Shown piece by piece: positions 8,470-16,905 of a stretch of DNA of 64,000 nucleotides. The notes under the pieces are model-generated. The model did no database searches, was not told the DNA's origin, and worked only from the letters and a program-made list of their open reading frames with translations. The translations under genes and the position numbers were made by a program. The stretch is from Deltaproteobacteria bacterium (GTDB lineage: Bacteria; Myxococcota_A; UBA9160; UBA4427). How positions within the stretch are numbered: the first letter of the stretch is position 1; each line of letters begins with the position of its first letter. The stretch covers positions 248,001-312,000 of the forward strand of contig JADJOR010000009.1 of NCBI GenBank assembly GCA_016713665.1. The letters run 5' to 3'.

Positions 8470-10205
8470 GCGCAGCTCCCCCGACGACCGCTCGCGCCGA
8501 GCGCGCGCCCGCCGAGGCCGCCCCGGCCGAGGCCAGCTCGCCGCGCCGCGCCGCCGATCGGCTCGTCGCGCTCGCCGCCGGACTCGCCTTGCTCGCTGCC
8601 CTCGGCCTCGCGTTCTCCCTCGCCTGGCATCGCGCCTATCAGGTCGACGAGGTCGAGAGCGTCCACGCCGCCTACGCGATCGCGACGGGCAAGCTCATCT
8701 ACCGCGATTTCTGGCAAGGCCACCATCCGCTGCTCTACGGACTGCTCGCCCCGATCCTGCCCGTCGACGAGCCGGTCGCGGCGTTCCGGATCGCACGCGT
8801 CGTCGGCTTCGCGCTGCTGCTCGCGACGGTCGCGCTCTCCGGCTGGCTCACGCGTCGGCTCGGGGGCTGCGCCTGGCTCGCGATGATGCTGCTCCTGCTC
8901 CAGTCGACCTTCGTCGAGCGCGGCATGGAGGTCCGGCCCGACACGCTGATGACGCCGCTCCTGCTGCTCGCGCTCGTCGTCGGGACCTTCGAGGACACGC
9001 CCCGGCTGCGGCGCAACGCGCTTCAGGGGCTGCTCCTCGGCCTAGCCTTCCTCGCGACCCAGAAGGCGGCGATCGCGGCGTTCGCGTTCGGCTGCGTCTG
9101 GCTCGGGCAGGCGATCTCGGCGCGGAGCCCCCGACTCGTCCTCGTCCCGAGTCTCGTCTGGCTCATGCCCTTCGCGGGAATGCTCGGCGTGCTCGCCGCC
9201 CTCGGCGGGCTCGAGGCCTTCCTCGAGTACAACCTGTTCCATCCCGGGGAGAGCCTCCGCGGGCAGGGCGCCGCCGCGTCGGCGCGCTTCTCGGCGCTCG
9301 GGCCCCTCGTCGTGGAGGGGAGCCGCAACCTCGCGTTCGTCCTCGCCGCCGTGACCTCGCTCGTCCTGCTCGGGATCCGCTTCCTGCGCGGGGAACACCG
9401 ACGGGTGTGGCCGACGGCGTGGCTCGCCGTCGTCTGGCTCGCGGGGCTCTTCGTGATGCCGTTTCCGTATCCGTACTCCCAGGTCGGCGGGCTGCCTCCC
9501 CTCGCGGTCGCGATCGCCGTGGCGCTCCCGATCGGGATCGAGCGATTCGCCGCCCGGCCGCGCCGGCTTTCGGCGATCCGGGCGGTTGCGCTCCTGCTCG
9601 TCGTGCTCGCGACGGCGACGGCGCTCCCGAGGCTCCTGCGCGAGCTCGGCCGGACCAACACCCCGCAGCACCACCTGCTCGAGCGGGTCCACGCCCTGAC
9701 GGACGAGTCCGACCGGGTCCTCGACCTCGCGGGTCTCTACTTCCGCGCAGACGCCTACCCGATCTACGTGATGACCGGCGCACACTTCGCCCGCTATCAG
9801 CGCGGCGACTATCCCGCCCTCGCACCGTGGCTGCGCGAGCACGGCCTCGATCTCTTCGTCGTCAACTATCGGATGAAGTGGCTCACGGGCGCGGATCGCG
9901 AGTTCCTGCAGACGAACTTCGTGCGCGTCGAGCCGAACGTCTTCCTCTCGGGCCGGGATCTCGACGGGCTCGCGATCGGAGAGACCCGGCAGCTCGAGGT
10001 GACCCGGGCCGGGCTCTATCGCTTCGACGGTGAGGGCGTTCTGCTCGTCGACGGCGAGCCCTTCGTGGAGGGCTCCCTTCCGCGCGGGCTCCATGCGCTC
10101 ACGTCGCCGACCGCCATCGCGCGGGGCCGCCTCGTCTCGTCGCGCGCGCCGGCCTACGACGCGGCTCCGATGACGGACGTCCCCGTCTTCTACGGCTTCG
10201 ACTGA
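8466..10205 (+). CDS. GT-C family membrane glycosyltransferase (GT39/ArnT-like)
   Basis: From the TTG at 8466 this is a 579-residue integral membrane protein with about ten hydrophobic segments. After the first segment comes YQVDEVESVHAAYAIATG, an acidic pair in the first periplasmic loop typical of GT-C enzymes that use polyprenyl-phosphate sugars, and FWQGHHPLLYGLLAPIL. A soluble C-terminal portion of about 200 residues follows the last membrane span. The TTG overlaps the TGA of the HAD gene, and no better start exists in the frame. The 3' end overlaps the convergent GT2 gene by 16 bp. Role: sugar transfer to a lipid or protein acceptor on the periplasmic face; acceptor unknown. Confidence 0.8.
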   Translation: MSAAPPTTARAERAPAEAAPAEASSPRRAADRLVALAAGLALLAALGLAFSLAWHRAYQVDEVESVHAAYAIATGKLIYRDFWQGHHPLLYGLLAPILPVDEPVAAFRIARVVGFALLLATVALSGWLTRRLGGCAWLAMMLLLLQSTFVERGMEVRPDTLMTPLLLLALVVGTFEDTPRLRRNALQGLLLGLAFLATQKAAIAAFAFGCVWLGQAISARSPRLVLVPSLVWLMPFAGMLGVLAALGGLEAFLEYNLFHPGESLRGQGAAASARFSALGPLVVEGSRNLAFVLAAVTSLVLLGIRFLRGEHRRVWPTAWLAVVWLAGLFVMPFPYPYSQVGGLPPLAVAIAVALPIGIERFAARPRRLSAIRAVALLLVVLATATALPRLLRELGRTNTPQHHLLERVHALTDESDRVLDLAGLYFRADAYPIYVMTGAHFARYQRGDYPALAPWLREHGLDLFVVNYRMKWLTGADREFLQTNFVRVEPNVFLSGRDLDGLAIGETRQLEVTRAGLYRFDGEGVLLVDGEPFVEGSLPRGLHALTSPTAIARGRLVSSRAPAYDAAPMTDVPVFYGFD

Positions 10206-11014
10206 CTCGCGGCCCGCACGGGCCGGACGACGCCGAGTTCGCCCGCGCCGCGCATAGGCCGCGGCGCCGCGCTCCGAGGCGCCTCGGCGGCCGACTCCCG
10301 GATCACCTTCTCCCGATAGGCGCAGACGCTGCGGTAGCCCCAGAACACGTCGCGCAGCGCGATGAGCACCGACTTCGGCCGGAAGGCCTTCGTCTGCCCG
10401 GTGGCGCGGCCCCGGGCCACGAACGGCGCCTCCGCGACCCGGAGATCGGGATTGCGCAGGATCGCCTTCGCGAGGAGCTCGGCGTTGAAGGCGTGGCCCG
10501 TCGAGATCACCTCGAGATCCTTGAAGATCCATGCCCGGTAGAGCTTCATGCCGTTCAGGTAGCGGTACGGAAAGCCATAGACGAAGCGCACGACCGAGGA
10601 GAAGAGCCCCGAGGCGACTCGGCGAACGGCCGTCCGGATCACCGGATTCTGCAGATAGCCGAGCACGAGGTCGTGGTCGTGGCGCAGCGCGAGCAGGTTC
10701 CGGATCGAGGCGAAGACGAGCTCGTTGTCGCCGGGGAGGACGGTGACCCAGTGGTCTTCGGGGATGTGGTGGTAGCTGCCGAGGACGGTGCGGCCGAGGC
10801 CGCGGTTGGTCTCGTGGACCAGCATGCGACACCAGGGGCGCTCGGCGCAGAGGCGCTGCATGACTTCCGAGGTGCCGTCGGTGCTGCCGTCGTCGACCAT
10901 CAGGACGTCGACCTCGACGTCGAGCTCGGGCAGCATGGCCTCGATCGAATCGATCGTGCGCTCGAGGTTGGACGCCTCGTTCTTGCAGGGGACGACGACG
11001 GTGAGGTGCTCCAT
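10190..11014 (-). CDS. Family 2 glycosyltransferase
   Basis: A 274-residue GT2 enzyme starting at the ATG at 11014. The nucleotide-sugar fold is clear: VVVPCKNEASNLERTIDSIE, then DVLMVDDGSTDGTSEVMQ with the first acidic motif, and VLPGDNELVF as the DXD-like site. The C-terminal part has amphipathic or hydrophobic stretches (SGLFSSVVRFVYGFPYRYLNG) like DPM/DPG-synthase-type enzymes but no clear pair of membrane spans. It is the last gene of the minus-strand glycan operon, two bases after the ATP-grasp gene. It probably transfers the operon's sugar to a lipid carrier or acceptor. Confidence 0.85.
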   Translation of the reverse strand: MEHLTVVVPCKNEASNLERTIDSIEAMLPELDVEVDVLMVDDGSTDGTSEVMQRLCAERPWCRMLVHETNRGLGRTVLGSYHHIPEDHWVTVLPGDNELVFASIRNLLALRHDHDLVLGYLQNPVIRTAVRRVASGLFSSVVRFVYGFPYRYLNGMKLYRAWIFKDLEVISTGHAFNAELLAKAILRNPDLRVAEAPFVARGRATGQTKAFRPKSVLIALRDVFWGYRSVCAYREKVIRESAAEAPRSAAPRPMRGAGELGVVRPVRAASQSKP

Positions 11015-11016
11015 CT

Positions 11017-12027
11017 TCAGCGATCTCCTCGGATCTCGGGCTTGGGAAAGGGCGTGGGCCTGGGCTCGGGCGTCGACGCCGCGGCGATCTTCGACGTCGT
11101 CGACGAAGAGAAGGTGAACTCGCGGCAGACGAGGACGCCGGCTTCGTAGGCGAGCGGCCGGGGGCCGACCGGGGCGCCGGTGCAGACCTCGAGGAGCGCC
11201 TCGACGTAGGCGGGGCAGTAGGCGGCGGTGAAAGGGAAGCCGCCGCCGATGCGCGGATTGACGTCGATCGGATGCGCGACGCCGTCGCAGACCATCACGT
11301 CGACGTCGATCGAGCCGAACACGCCGAGCTCGTCGGCGAGGCGAGCGCCCAGGCGCACGAGCTCGGGCGAGTCGACCGAGACGGCGCGATCGGTCGATCC
11401 TCCCTGCATCGAGAGCTTCTGCTTGACGCTGACGGCGACGACGTCGCCTGCGCCGTCGCGCAGCACGTCGAGGTTGTACTCGGTGCCGACCAGACGCGGC
11501 TGGACGACCTTGCCCGCCGGAAGGGCGCCCGCCGGTCGGACGGCGTGATGGGCGAGACCGGCGCTGCCCTGTCCGAAGCGGTCCTTCTCGACGAGCCCGC
11601 GCGCGTCGGCGGCTTCGGGATAGTCGAGCCAGGTCTCCGGATACGCGAAGCCGCGGGCCAGCATCCATTCACGCAACGCGAACTTGTCGGCGACCCGGGC
11701 GACGACGTCGGGCTCGACGCCCGCGATCCGGATGCCGTCCTTCTCGAAGCGACGCCGCGCCGACGCCATCAGGAGGAGCTCGCGATCGTTCTGGGGCAGC
11801 ACGCAGTCGATGTCCCACGCGCGGCAGAGCGCGTGGATGGCCTCGACGAAGCCCTCCGGATCGTCGAGCGTCGGCACGGCGGCGAAATGGTCGACGCGAT
11901 GTCGGATCGGCGAGAGCGGATCGGAATCGACGGCGACGACCGCACCGCACTGGCGCGCCGCCTTGAAGATCCCCGCCAGATAGGACTTGCGCCCGGCCGT
12001 CGTGAGCAGGATGCGTGCGCGCTTCAC
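11017..12027 (-). CDS. ATP-grasp ligase (carbamoyl-phosphate-synthase-like)
   Basis: This 336-residue protein begins at a GTG that overlaps the preceding TGA (GTGA). It has the pre-ATP-grasp N-terminal fold (ILLTTAGRKSYLAGIFKAA), a middle ATP-binding part (VADKFALREWMLARGFAYPETW) and the metal-binding end (GSIDVDVMVCDG, PIDVNPRIGGGFPFT). This architecture is that of ATP-grasp proteins that join a carboxylate to an amine or thiol through an acyl-phosphate. Its immediate partner upstream is a PLP decarboxylase; decarboxylase and ATP-grasp pairs occur in pathways that attach decarboxylated amino acids. Substrate is unknown. The last 40 residues are Ser/Pro-rich and not conserved-looking. Confidence 0.82.
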   Translation of the reverse strand: MKRARILLTTAGRKSYLAGIFKAARQCGAVVAVDSDPLSPIRHRVDHFAAVPTLDDPEGFVEAIHALCRAWDIDCVLPQNDRELLLMASARRRFEKDGIRIAGVEPDVVARVADKFALREWMLARGFAYPETWLDYPEAADARGLVEKDRFGQGSAGLAHHAVRPAGALPAGKVVQPRLVGTEYNLDVLRDGAGDVVAVSVKQKLSMQGGSTDRAVSVDSPELVRLGARLADELGVFGSIDVDVMVCDGVAHPIDVNPRIGGGFPFTAAYCPAYVEALLEVCTGAPVGPRPLAYEAGVLVCREFTFSSSTTSKIAAASTPEPRPTPFPKPEIRGDR

Positions 12028-13250
12028 GGCGCCTCCTCCTCGAACCGGAAGCCCGCGAAGAAGTCCTCGAAGCGCTGCTCGGGCAGGTCGAGCTCGAGCC
12101 GATTGCCGTCGATCGAGTGGACGGCGGGCATCGCCCGGATGAAGGTCGGCTTGAAGACCGCGGTGTAGGCGCCGACGTGGTCGATCTCGACGCGGTCGCC
12201 CCGCTCGAGGTGGGGCAACGCCTGGTCGATGGCGATGTAGTCGTCGTCCATGCAGGTGTAACCCACGAGATCGCAGGTCGTGCTCGGCCCCGACTTCGGT
12301 CGGCCTTCGGCGTCGTAGACGCGGGTCGGCAGATTGAGCCCGTGGCGCGTCGGCTTCACGGTCTGGATGCTCCCGTCGACGACGGCGATCGTGCGCCCGC
12401 CGATCTGCTTGACCGCTTCGACGCGGGTCACGAACCGGACCACGTCGTTGACCATCGCCATGCCGGGCTCGACCAGGAGCCGCTTCTCGACGAGCGCCGG
12501 CGACGAGCGCGCGAGGGCGCCGTGGATCACGTCGGCATACTCGTCGAAGGACGGATACGCGCGGCCCGCGCCGCCTGCCGGCGAGAAGCCGAAGCCGCCG
12601 CCGACGTCGATCGAGCTCAGGCGATCGATGCCCACGAGCTTCGCGGCCTCGCCGAGGGCCGTCGCGACGCCCTCGAAATGCGCGGCGCTCCGCTGTTTGG
12701 TGGCGAGGTGGGCGTGCAGGCCGGTGACCTCGACGCCCGCGTCCGCGAGGATCGCGACGGCCCGGTCGAGGGCTTCGAGCGGGAGGCCGAAGCGGCTGAA
12801 GGCGCGGTGTCCCTCGCCTTCGGGATGGGGCAGGTTGACGCGCAGGCCGACGCGCGGATCCGCCGCCGGATGCCGCCGCACGATCGCCGCGATCCGCTCG
12901 GCCTCCTCGAGGCCGTCGATGTGGACGAGGCTGCCGCCTGCCAGCGCGCGCTCGAGGGCCGCGTCCGATTTGATGGGCCCGTTGAACACGATCCGATTCG
13001 TGGGCACCCGCAGTCGCAGCGCGAGCGCGTACTCGAGCTCCGAGACGACCTCGGCCCAGGCGCCCTCGGCATGCACGGTGCGCAGCACGCTCGGGAAGTA
13101 GTTCGTCTTGTAGGAGTAGGCGACCGCCAGCTTCCGGAAGCGACGCTCGAAGGCCCCTCGCATGTCGCGGATGCGCGCTCGCAGCGCCGCACGATCGACG
13201 AGGTAGTAGGGCAGAGCGAGGCCGGCGAGTCGGGCGTCGAGGGTCGTCAT
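12024..13250 (-). CDS. Group IV PLP-dependent decarboxylase (LysA-like fold)
   Basis: From the ATG at 13250 (overlapping the previous TGA as ATGA) this is a 408-residue type III-fold PLP enzyme. The PLP lysine is in AVAYSYKTNYFPS (Lys48), the glycine loop in SSIDVGGGFGFSP, the phosphate site in LLVEPGMAMVNDV, and the active-site Cys motif appears as LVGYTCMDDDYI instead of the usual GPxCxSxD. The motif change and the SYKTNY form place it outside classical diaminopimelate or ornithine decarboxylases, in a branch often found in biosynthetic clusters. It probably decarboxylates or racemises an amino-acid-derived substituent that the adjacent ATP-grasp enzyme then joins. The upstream part of the open frame belongs to the sulfotransferase gene in another frame. 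Confidence 0.82.
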   Translation of the reverse strand: MTTLDARLAGLALPYYLVDRAALRARIRDMRGAFERRFRKLAVAYSYKTNYFPSVLRTVHAEGAWAEVVSELEYALALRLRVPTNRIVFNGPIKSDAALERALAGGSLVHIDGLEEAERIAAIVRRHPAADPRVGLRVNLPHPEGEGHRAFSRFGLPLEALDRAVAILADAGVEVTGLHAHLATKQRSAAHFEGVATALGEAAKLVGIDRLSSIDVGGGFGFSPAGGAGRAYPSFDEYADVIHGALARSSPALVEKRLLVEPGMAMVNDVVRFVTRVEAVKQIGGRTIAVVDGSIQTVKPTRHGLNLPTRVYDAEGRPKSGPSTTCDLVGYTCMDDDYIAIDQALPHLERGDRVEIDHVGAYTAVFKPTFIRAMPAVHSIDGNRLELDLPEQRFEDFFAGFRFEEEAP

Positions 13251-14239
13251 CGGGCCTCCAGCGCCGACTGGAGGGCACGGAGCTCGGCGGGCTCGAGGGT
13301 GTTCTGGTTGCGCGCCTTGAAGGCCTGGCGAGCGAGCGCATCCGGGTCCCGGAGCGGGACACCGAGCGCCCGGGCGATCGGCGTGAGGGTCGCGACCGGA
13401 TCGGCGGTCAGCGCCTCGTAGCGCACCGTCTGGAAGCGATCTGCAGGAAGCCGGCTCTGCGCACGCGCGAGCGCGGCCTCGATGTCGCGGATCTGGTGGG
13501 CGACCTGCTCGACGGCCGGGCGTCCCGTCCACGCCGCGACGTCGCGGGGCCGGACCGACCACCACCGCGCGGGATCGCCGTAGCGCCGGCGCCGGGCCTC
13601 GAGAATCGACTGGGCACAGTAGAGGGGCTCGCGGGTGATCCAGACGAAGCGGGCCTGGGGCAGATGCTTCGCCAGGATCTCGACCTGGTAGTTCGTGAAG
13701 TTCAGGCTCTTGAGCACGAGGGGCTTCGCGTGGAAGCCGGACAAGGCCGAGAGCCGCCGGGCGATGCCGCGCCAGTCGACGCGGTCGAGCTCGTCGCCGC
13801 GGAGGTCGTCGTGGGCGGCGAAGTCGCCGAAGGCGTGCCAGAACCAGGAGAATTCGTGGGGCCCGAAGGGATCGGGATCCCGGCCGAGCTCGGAGCGATA
13901 GCCCGGGCTCGGTCGCATCTCGCCGTGGCGGAGCGACAGCCAGGCCGCGCCGGCGAGGGGGGCGGACCAGAATCGCGCCAGCGGATTCGGGACGTAGGCG
14001 ACGGGCAGATGGCTCGCGATCAGCTGATAGAGCAGGGTCGTGCCCGAGCGCGGCACGCCGACGAGGAAGAGGATCGCTCGCGAGCGGTCGGCGTACCGGC
14101 GTGTGAGGAGCGCGTCGAGGGGGCGGAGGAGCGCGTTGCGTCCGTAGCGAAGGACGTCGGGCAGCCGTCGTCGTCGCTCGGCGCGGGAGCGTGCTCCGTT
14201 GTCGGCGTAGACCGTCCTGAAGAAACGTCCGAGCTGCAT
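13247..14239 (-). CDS. Sulfotransferase-family protein
   Basis: A 330-residue PAPS-dependent sulfotransferase. The 5'-phosphosulfate-binding loop is ILFLVGVPRSGTTLLYQLI (residues 56-74), and the 3'-phosphate-binding region is FVWITREPLYCAQSILEARRRR. The start is the ATG at 14239; the open frame reaches 14329 without a plausible ribosome site. The gene stops in an ATGA overlap with the decarboxylase. Family members transfer sulfate to hydroxyl or amino groups of sugars, lipids or small molecules. In this operon the most likely product is a sulfated surface glycan or glycolipid. No PAPS synthesis gene is in the window. Confidence 0.85.
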   Translation of the reverse strand: MQLGRFFRTVYADNGARSRAERRRRLPDVLRYGRNALLRPLDALLTRRYADRSRAILFLVGVPRSGTTLLYQLIASHLPVAYVPNPLARFWSAPLAGAAWLSLRHGEMRPSPGYRSELGRDPDPFGPHEFSWFWHAFGDFAAHDDLRGDELDRVDWRGIARRLSALSGFHAKPLVLKSLNFTNYQVEILAKHLPQARFVWITREPLYCAQSILEARRRRYGDPARWWSVRPRDVAAWTGRPAVEQVAHQIRDIEAALARAQSRLPADRFQTVRYEALTADPVATLTPIARALGVPLRDPDALARQAFKARNQNTLEPAELRALQSALEAR

Positions 14240-14288
14240 CCCCTCGTCCTCGCGCGTCGGCGCTCCCGCCGATCGACGCCTCTTTCCT

Positions 14289-15359
14289 TCAGATGAGCGG
14301 CACCCGTGCATCCGCCGTCGCGCCGGCATGGTCCGCGTCGGGTCCGTCGTTCGCGCCGCGATCCGCAGCCCGCGGCGGCCGCGCGAGTCCCGCGCCGAGC
14401 AGCGCGAGGATGTCCCGGGCGACGAGCGGCGAGAGGAGCAGCGTGAACGGCACGAAGGCGACGGCGTGGCCGACGATCGAGAACGAGGTCGCGGCGGCGG
14501 ACTCGACGTCGAAGAGGCCGAGCGCCAGGACCGCGAAGTAGTGATAGGTCCCGACGAATCCCGGCGCCGCCGGGATCACCGTCGCCAGCGACACGAAGAC
14601 GAGGACCACGATCGCCGCATACCAGGGCACCTCGATCCCGCACGCATGCAGCCAGATGTAGACGGAGAGCGCCGAGGAGATCCAGTAGCCCGCGGTCAGC
14701 GCGACGAGCGTCGCGAAGACCCGGAGCGAAGCGAGCGCCGAGACGCCGCGAGCGAACTGGGCGGCGTGCTCGACGAGCCGCGTCGCCATCCGCTCTCCGA
14801 GCGGCCGGGACACGGCGGCCACGAGCCGGGCGAGCCGATCGGGAAAGCGCGCGGCCAGGAAGAGCACGACCAGCCCCGAGACGGCGATGGCGCAGAAGAG
14901 CGCGAGCGCGCTCGAGCCCGGGACGACGCGCGGAAACAGCAGGAGCCCCGCGGCGATGAAGAGCACGAGGAAGACCGAGTCGAGGATCCGCTCGAGAGCG
15001 GCGAAGCCGATGCAGGCGGTCGCCGACGCCGAGCCGGACCGCGTCATGAAGCCGATCTTGAGCGCCTCCCCCAGCCGCAGGGGCAGCAGGTTGTTCCCGA
15101 CGAAGGCGATGCTCTGCGCGCGGAAGGCCCGGGAGAAGTCGAGGCGCGCCGACGACCGGCTCACCCGTTCGAGCCGCAGCGCCATCAGGAGCATGCCGGC
15201 CAGCTTCGTCACGAGCGAGAGCGCGAGCAGCGCGAAGTTCGCGGACGCGACGTGGGCCGCGATCGCGGCGACGTCGGTGCGGCGGAGCAGGAGATAGACG
15301 AAGGTCGTCGAGATCAGGATCTGCAGCGCGAACAGGGTGTGGCGCGAGGTCCACCTCAT
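14289..15359 (-). CDS. Flippase-like LPG-synthase-type membrane protein (UPF0104)
   Basis: A 356-residue polytopic membrane protein with seven or eight hydrophobic segments, starting ALQILISTTFVYLLLRRTDV. Conserved signatures of the lysylphosphatidylglycerol synthase transmembrane family are visible: FRAQSIAFVGNNLLPLRLGE, then FAALERILDSVFLVL and ATVIPAAPGFVGTYHYF. Such proteins are found in many glycan and glycolipid clusters and are thought to move lipid-linked intermediates across the membrane. There is no soluble MprF synthase domain. The ATG at 15359 overlaps the stop of the preceding fusion gene (ATGA). The C-terminal tail is Asp/Ala-rich and probably cytoplasmic. Confidence 0.85.
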   Translation of the reverse strand: MRWTSRHTLFALQILISTTFVYLLLRRTDVAAIAAHVASANFALLALSLVTKLAGMLLMALRLERVSRSSARLDFSRAFRAQSIAFVGNNLLPLRLGEALKIGFMTRSGSASATACIGFAALERILDSVFLVLFIAAGLLLFPRVVPGSSALALFCAIAVSGLVVLFLAARFPDRLARLVAAVSRPLGERMATRLVEHAAQFARGVSALASLRVFATLVALTAGYWISSALSVYIWLHACGIEVPWYAAIVVLVFVSLATVIPAAPGFVGTYHYFAVLALGLFDVESAAATSFSIVGHAVAFVPFTLLLSPLVARDILALLGAGLARPPRAADRGANDGPDADHAGATADARVPLI

Positions 15360-16900
15360 CGCGACTCCCGAAGCTCGGCTCGTTCGAGCAGGAAGCTCTG
15401 GAGCTCCGGGGCGCTCGAGGGCGAGTTGCCGAGACGGCCGATCTGGAGCGCCGAGAGGCAGCTCGAGAAGTAGAGCGCCAGCCGCGGGTCGAGTCCTGCG
15501 GCGTCGCAGAGGGCCGAGCCAGCGAGGAAGACGTCGCCCGCGCCGATGGCGTCGACGGCGTGGTCGGCGAGGGCGGGCAGGTAGTCGGTCGCCAGGCGGT
15601 CGCTGCCGGTCGTGCTCGGATGGAAGCGGATCGCGCCCCGGTCGCCGAGGGTCAACAGGAGCTCGCGGGTCTGCGTCGCGGCGAGGAAGCGCGCCGCGAG
15701 GTTCGAGAGCCCGCTTTCCCGGTCGCCGAGGGCAAAGCGGAGCTCCTGCTCCGTCGGCGTCGCGATTCGCGCACCGCGGTACTTCAGCAGGTTGCTGCTG
15801 CCGCGCTGGCTCACGTCGACGTAGTACCGGAGCTCCCGTTTCTGGACGAACTCGTTGATGTCGCGGATCAGGTCCTCGCCAAACATGCCGTAGCCGAAGT
15901 CGAGCAGGATCAGCCCGTCGAGGTCGTCGCCCTGGGCGACGAGCTTCTCCATGAACTCCCGCTGCTCGTTGCCCGAGAGGGGGGCGTGCTGACCGCGGTT
16001 GATCTTCACGACCTTCTGGCCGCCGACCAGCATGCGCTGCTTCTGGAACAGGGATCGACGCGGCGTCGAGATGAACTTCGCATGGACGCCGCCCGTCGCG
16101 AGCAGCGAATCGAAGGCCGCGGCATGGGTCTCTTCGTCGGCCCGCGTCGTGAGGAAGGTCGTGTCCGCACCGAGCTGCGCGAGCTGGAGCGCGACGAGCC
16201 CCGCTCCGCCGACGTAGCTCTCCTCGGAGAGCGGCGTCACGGAGATGATCGGAGCCTCCTCGGCGACCTCGGCCGTGGTGCAGTGGGTGTAGACGTCCAT
16301 GATCGGATCGCCGACGACGAGGAAGCGCTTGTCCCAGAAGGCGCCCATCGCCTCGTTGATGCTCGCGAGCGTGATCCCGTGGCTCGAGCAGTAGAACTGC
16401 AGGCGCTGCGCGCGCTCGGAGAAGCGGTCGCGGAACTGGTTGATCAGCTGCGTCGAGGAGAAGACGACGTCGCCGGAGCTGAAGACGACCGTGCCGCCGT
16501 ACTCCTCGACGATCTGCCGCTCCTTGAGGAAGCGGGGATCCTTGTGGCTCTCGTATTCCTTGCCCTTGATGTAGACGTCGGGCTCGACTTCCGACAGGAT
16601 CGGGCCGGCCCAGTCGTGGTCGTCGACGTAGACGTAGTCGACGAACTCGAGCACGGCGAGATTCTCGGCGCGCAGACTCTCGTTGATGAACGGGCGGTCG
16701 TAGCCCTTGTTGACGTGGCGATCGCTGCTGACGGAGACCAGCAGGACGTCGCCCTGGGTCTTCGCGAAGGCGAGGTAGCGGATGTGGCCGGGGTGGACGA
16801 TGTCGAAGCAGCCATGGCACTGCACGAGCACCTTGCCGTCCCGGCGGAGCCCTTCGCGGATCTCGAGCAGCCGATCGCGATCGACGATCTTGGGATGCAT
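15356..16900 (-). CDS. Nucleotidyltransferase-PfkB sugar kinase fusion (HldE parts in reverse order)
   Basis: A 514-residue two-domain enzyme. Residues 1-150 are a cytidylyltransferase-like domain with GCFDIVHPGHIRYL (HPGH at 37-40) and DVYIKGKEYES. Residues from about 185 to the end are a PfkB-family carbohydrate kinase, with VGGAGLVALQLAQLGA for sugar binding and DAIGAGDVFLAG carrying the catalytic Asp456. The bifunctional heptose enzyme HldE has the same two activities in the opposite order. The predicted reaction is phosphorylation of a sugar or polyol and activation to an NDP derivative. It ends in an ATGA overlap with the flippase-like gene. Heptose is one possible substrate; no other heptose genes are near. 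Confidence 0.85.
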   Translation of the reverse strand: MHPKIVDRDRLLEIREGLRRDGKVLVQCHGCFDIVHPGHIRYLAFAKTQGDVLLVSVSSDRHVNKGYDRPFINESLRAENLAVLEFVDYVYVDDHDWAGPILSEVEPDVYIKGKEYESHKDPRFLKERQIVEEYGGTVVFSSGDVVFSSTQLINQFRDRFSERAQRLQFYCSSHGITLASINEAMGAFWDKRFLVVGDPIMDVYTHCTTAEVAEEAPIISVTPLSEESYVGGAGLVALQLAQLGADTTFLTTRADEETHAAAFDSLLATGGVHAKFISTPRRSLFQKQRMLVGGQKVVKINRGQHAPLSGNEQREFMEKLVAQGDDLDGLILLDFGYGMFGEDLIRDINEFVQKRELRYYVDVSQRGSSNLLKYRGARIATPTEQELRFALGDRESGLSNLAARFLAATQTRELLLTLGDRGAIRFHPSTTGSDRLATDYLPALADHAVDAIGAGDVFLAGSALCDAAGLDPRLALYFSSCLSALQIGRLGNSPSSAPELQSFLLERAELRESR

Positions 16901-16905
16901 GGCGT

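Noticed and set aside
15356..16900. Direct assignment as hldE
   Set aside because: Domain order is reversed and no other heptose pathway genes are nearby, so the substrate is not supported.
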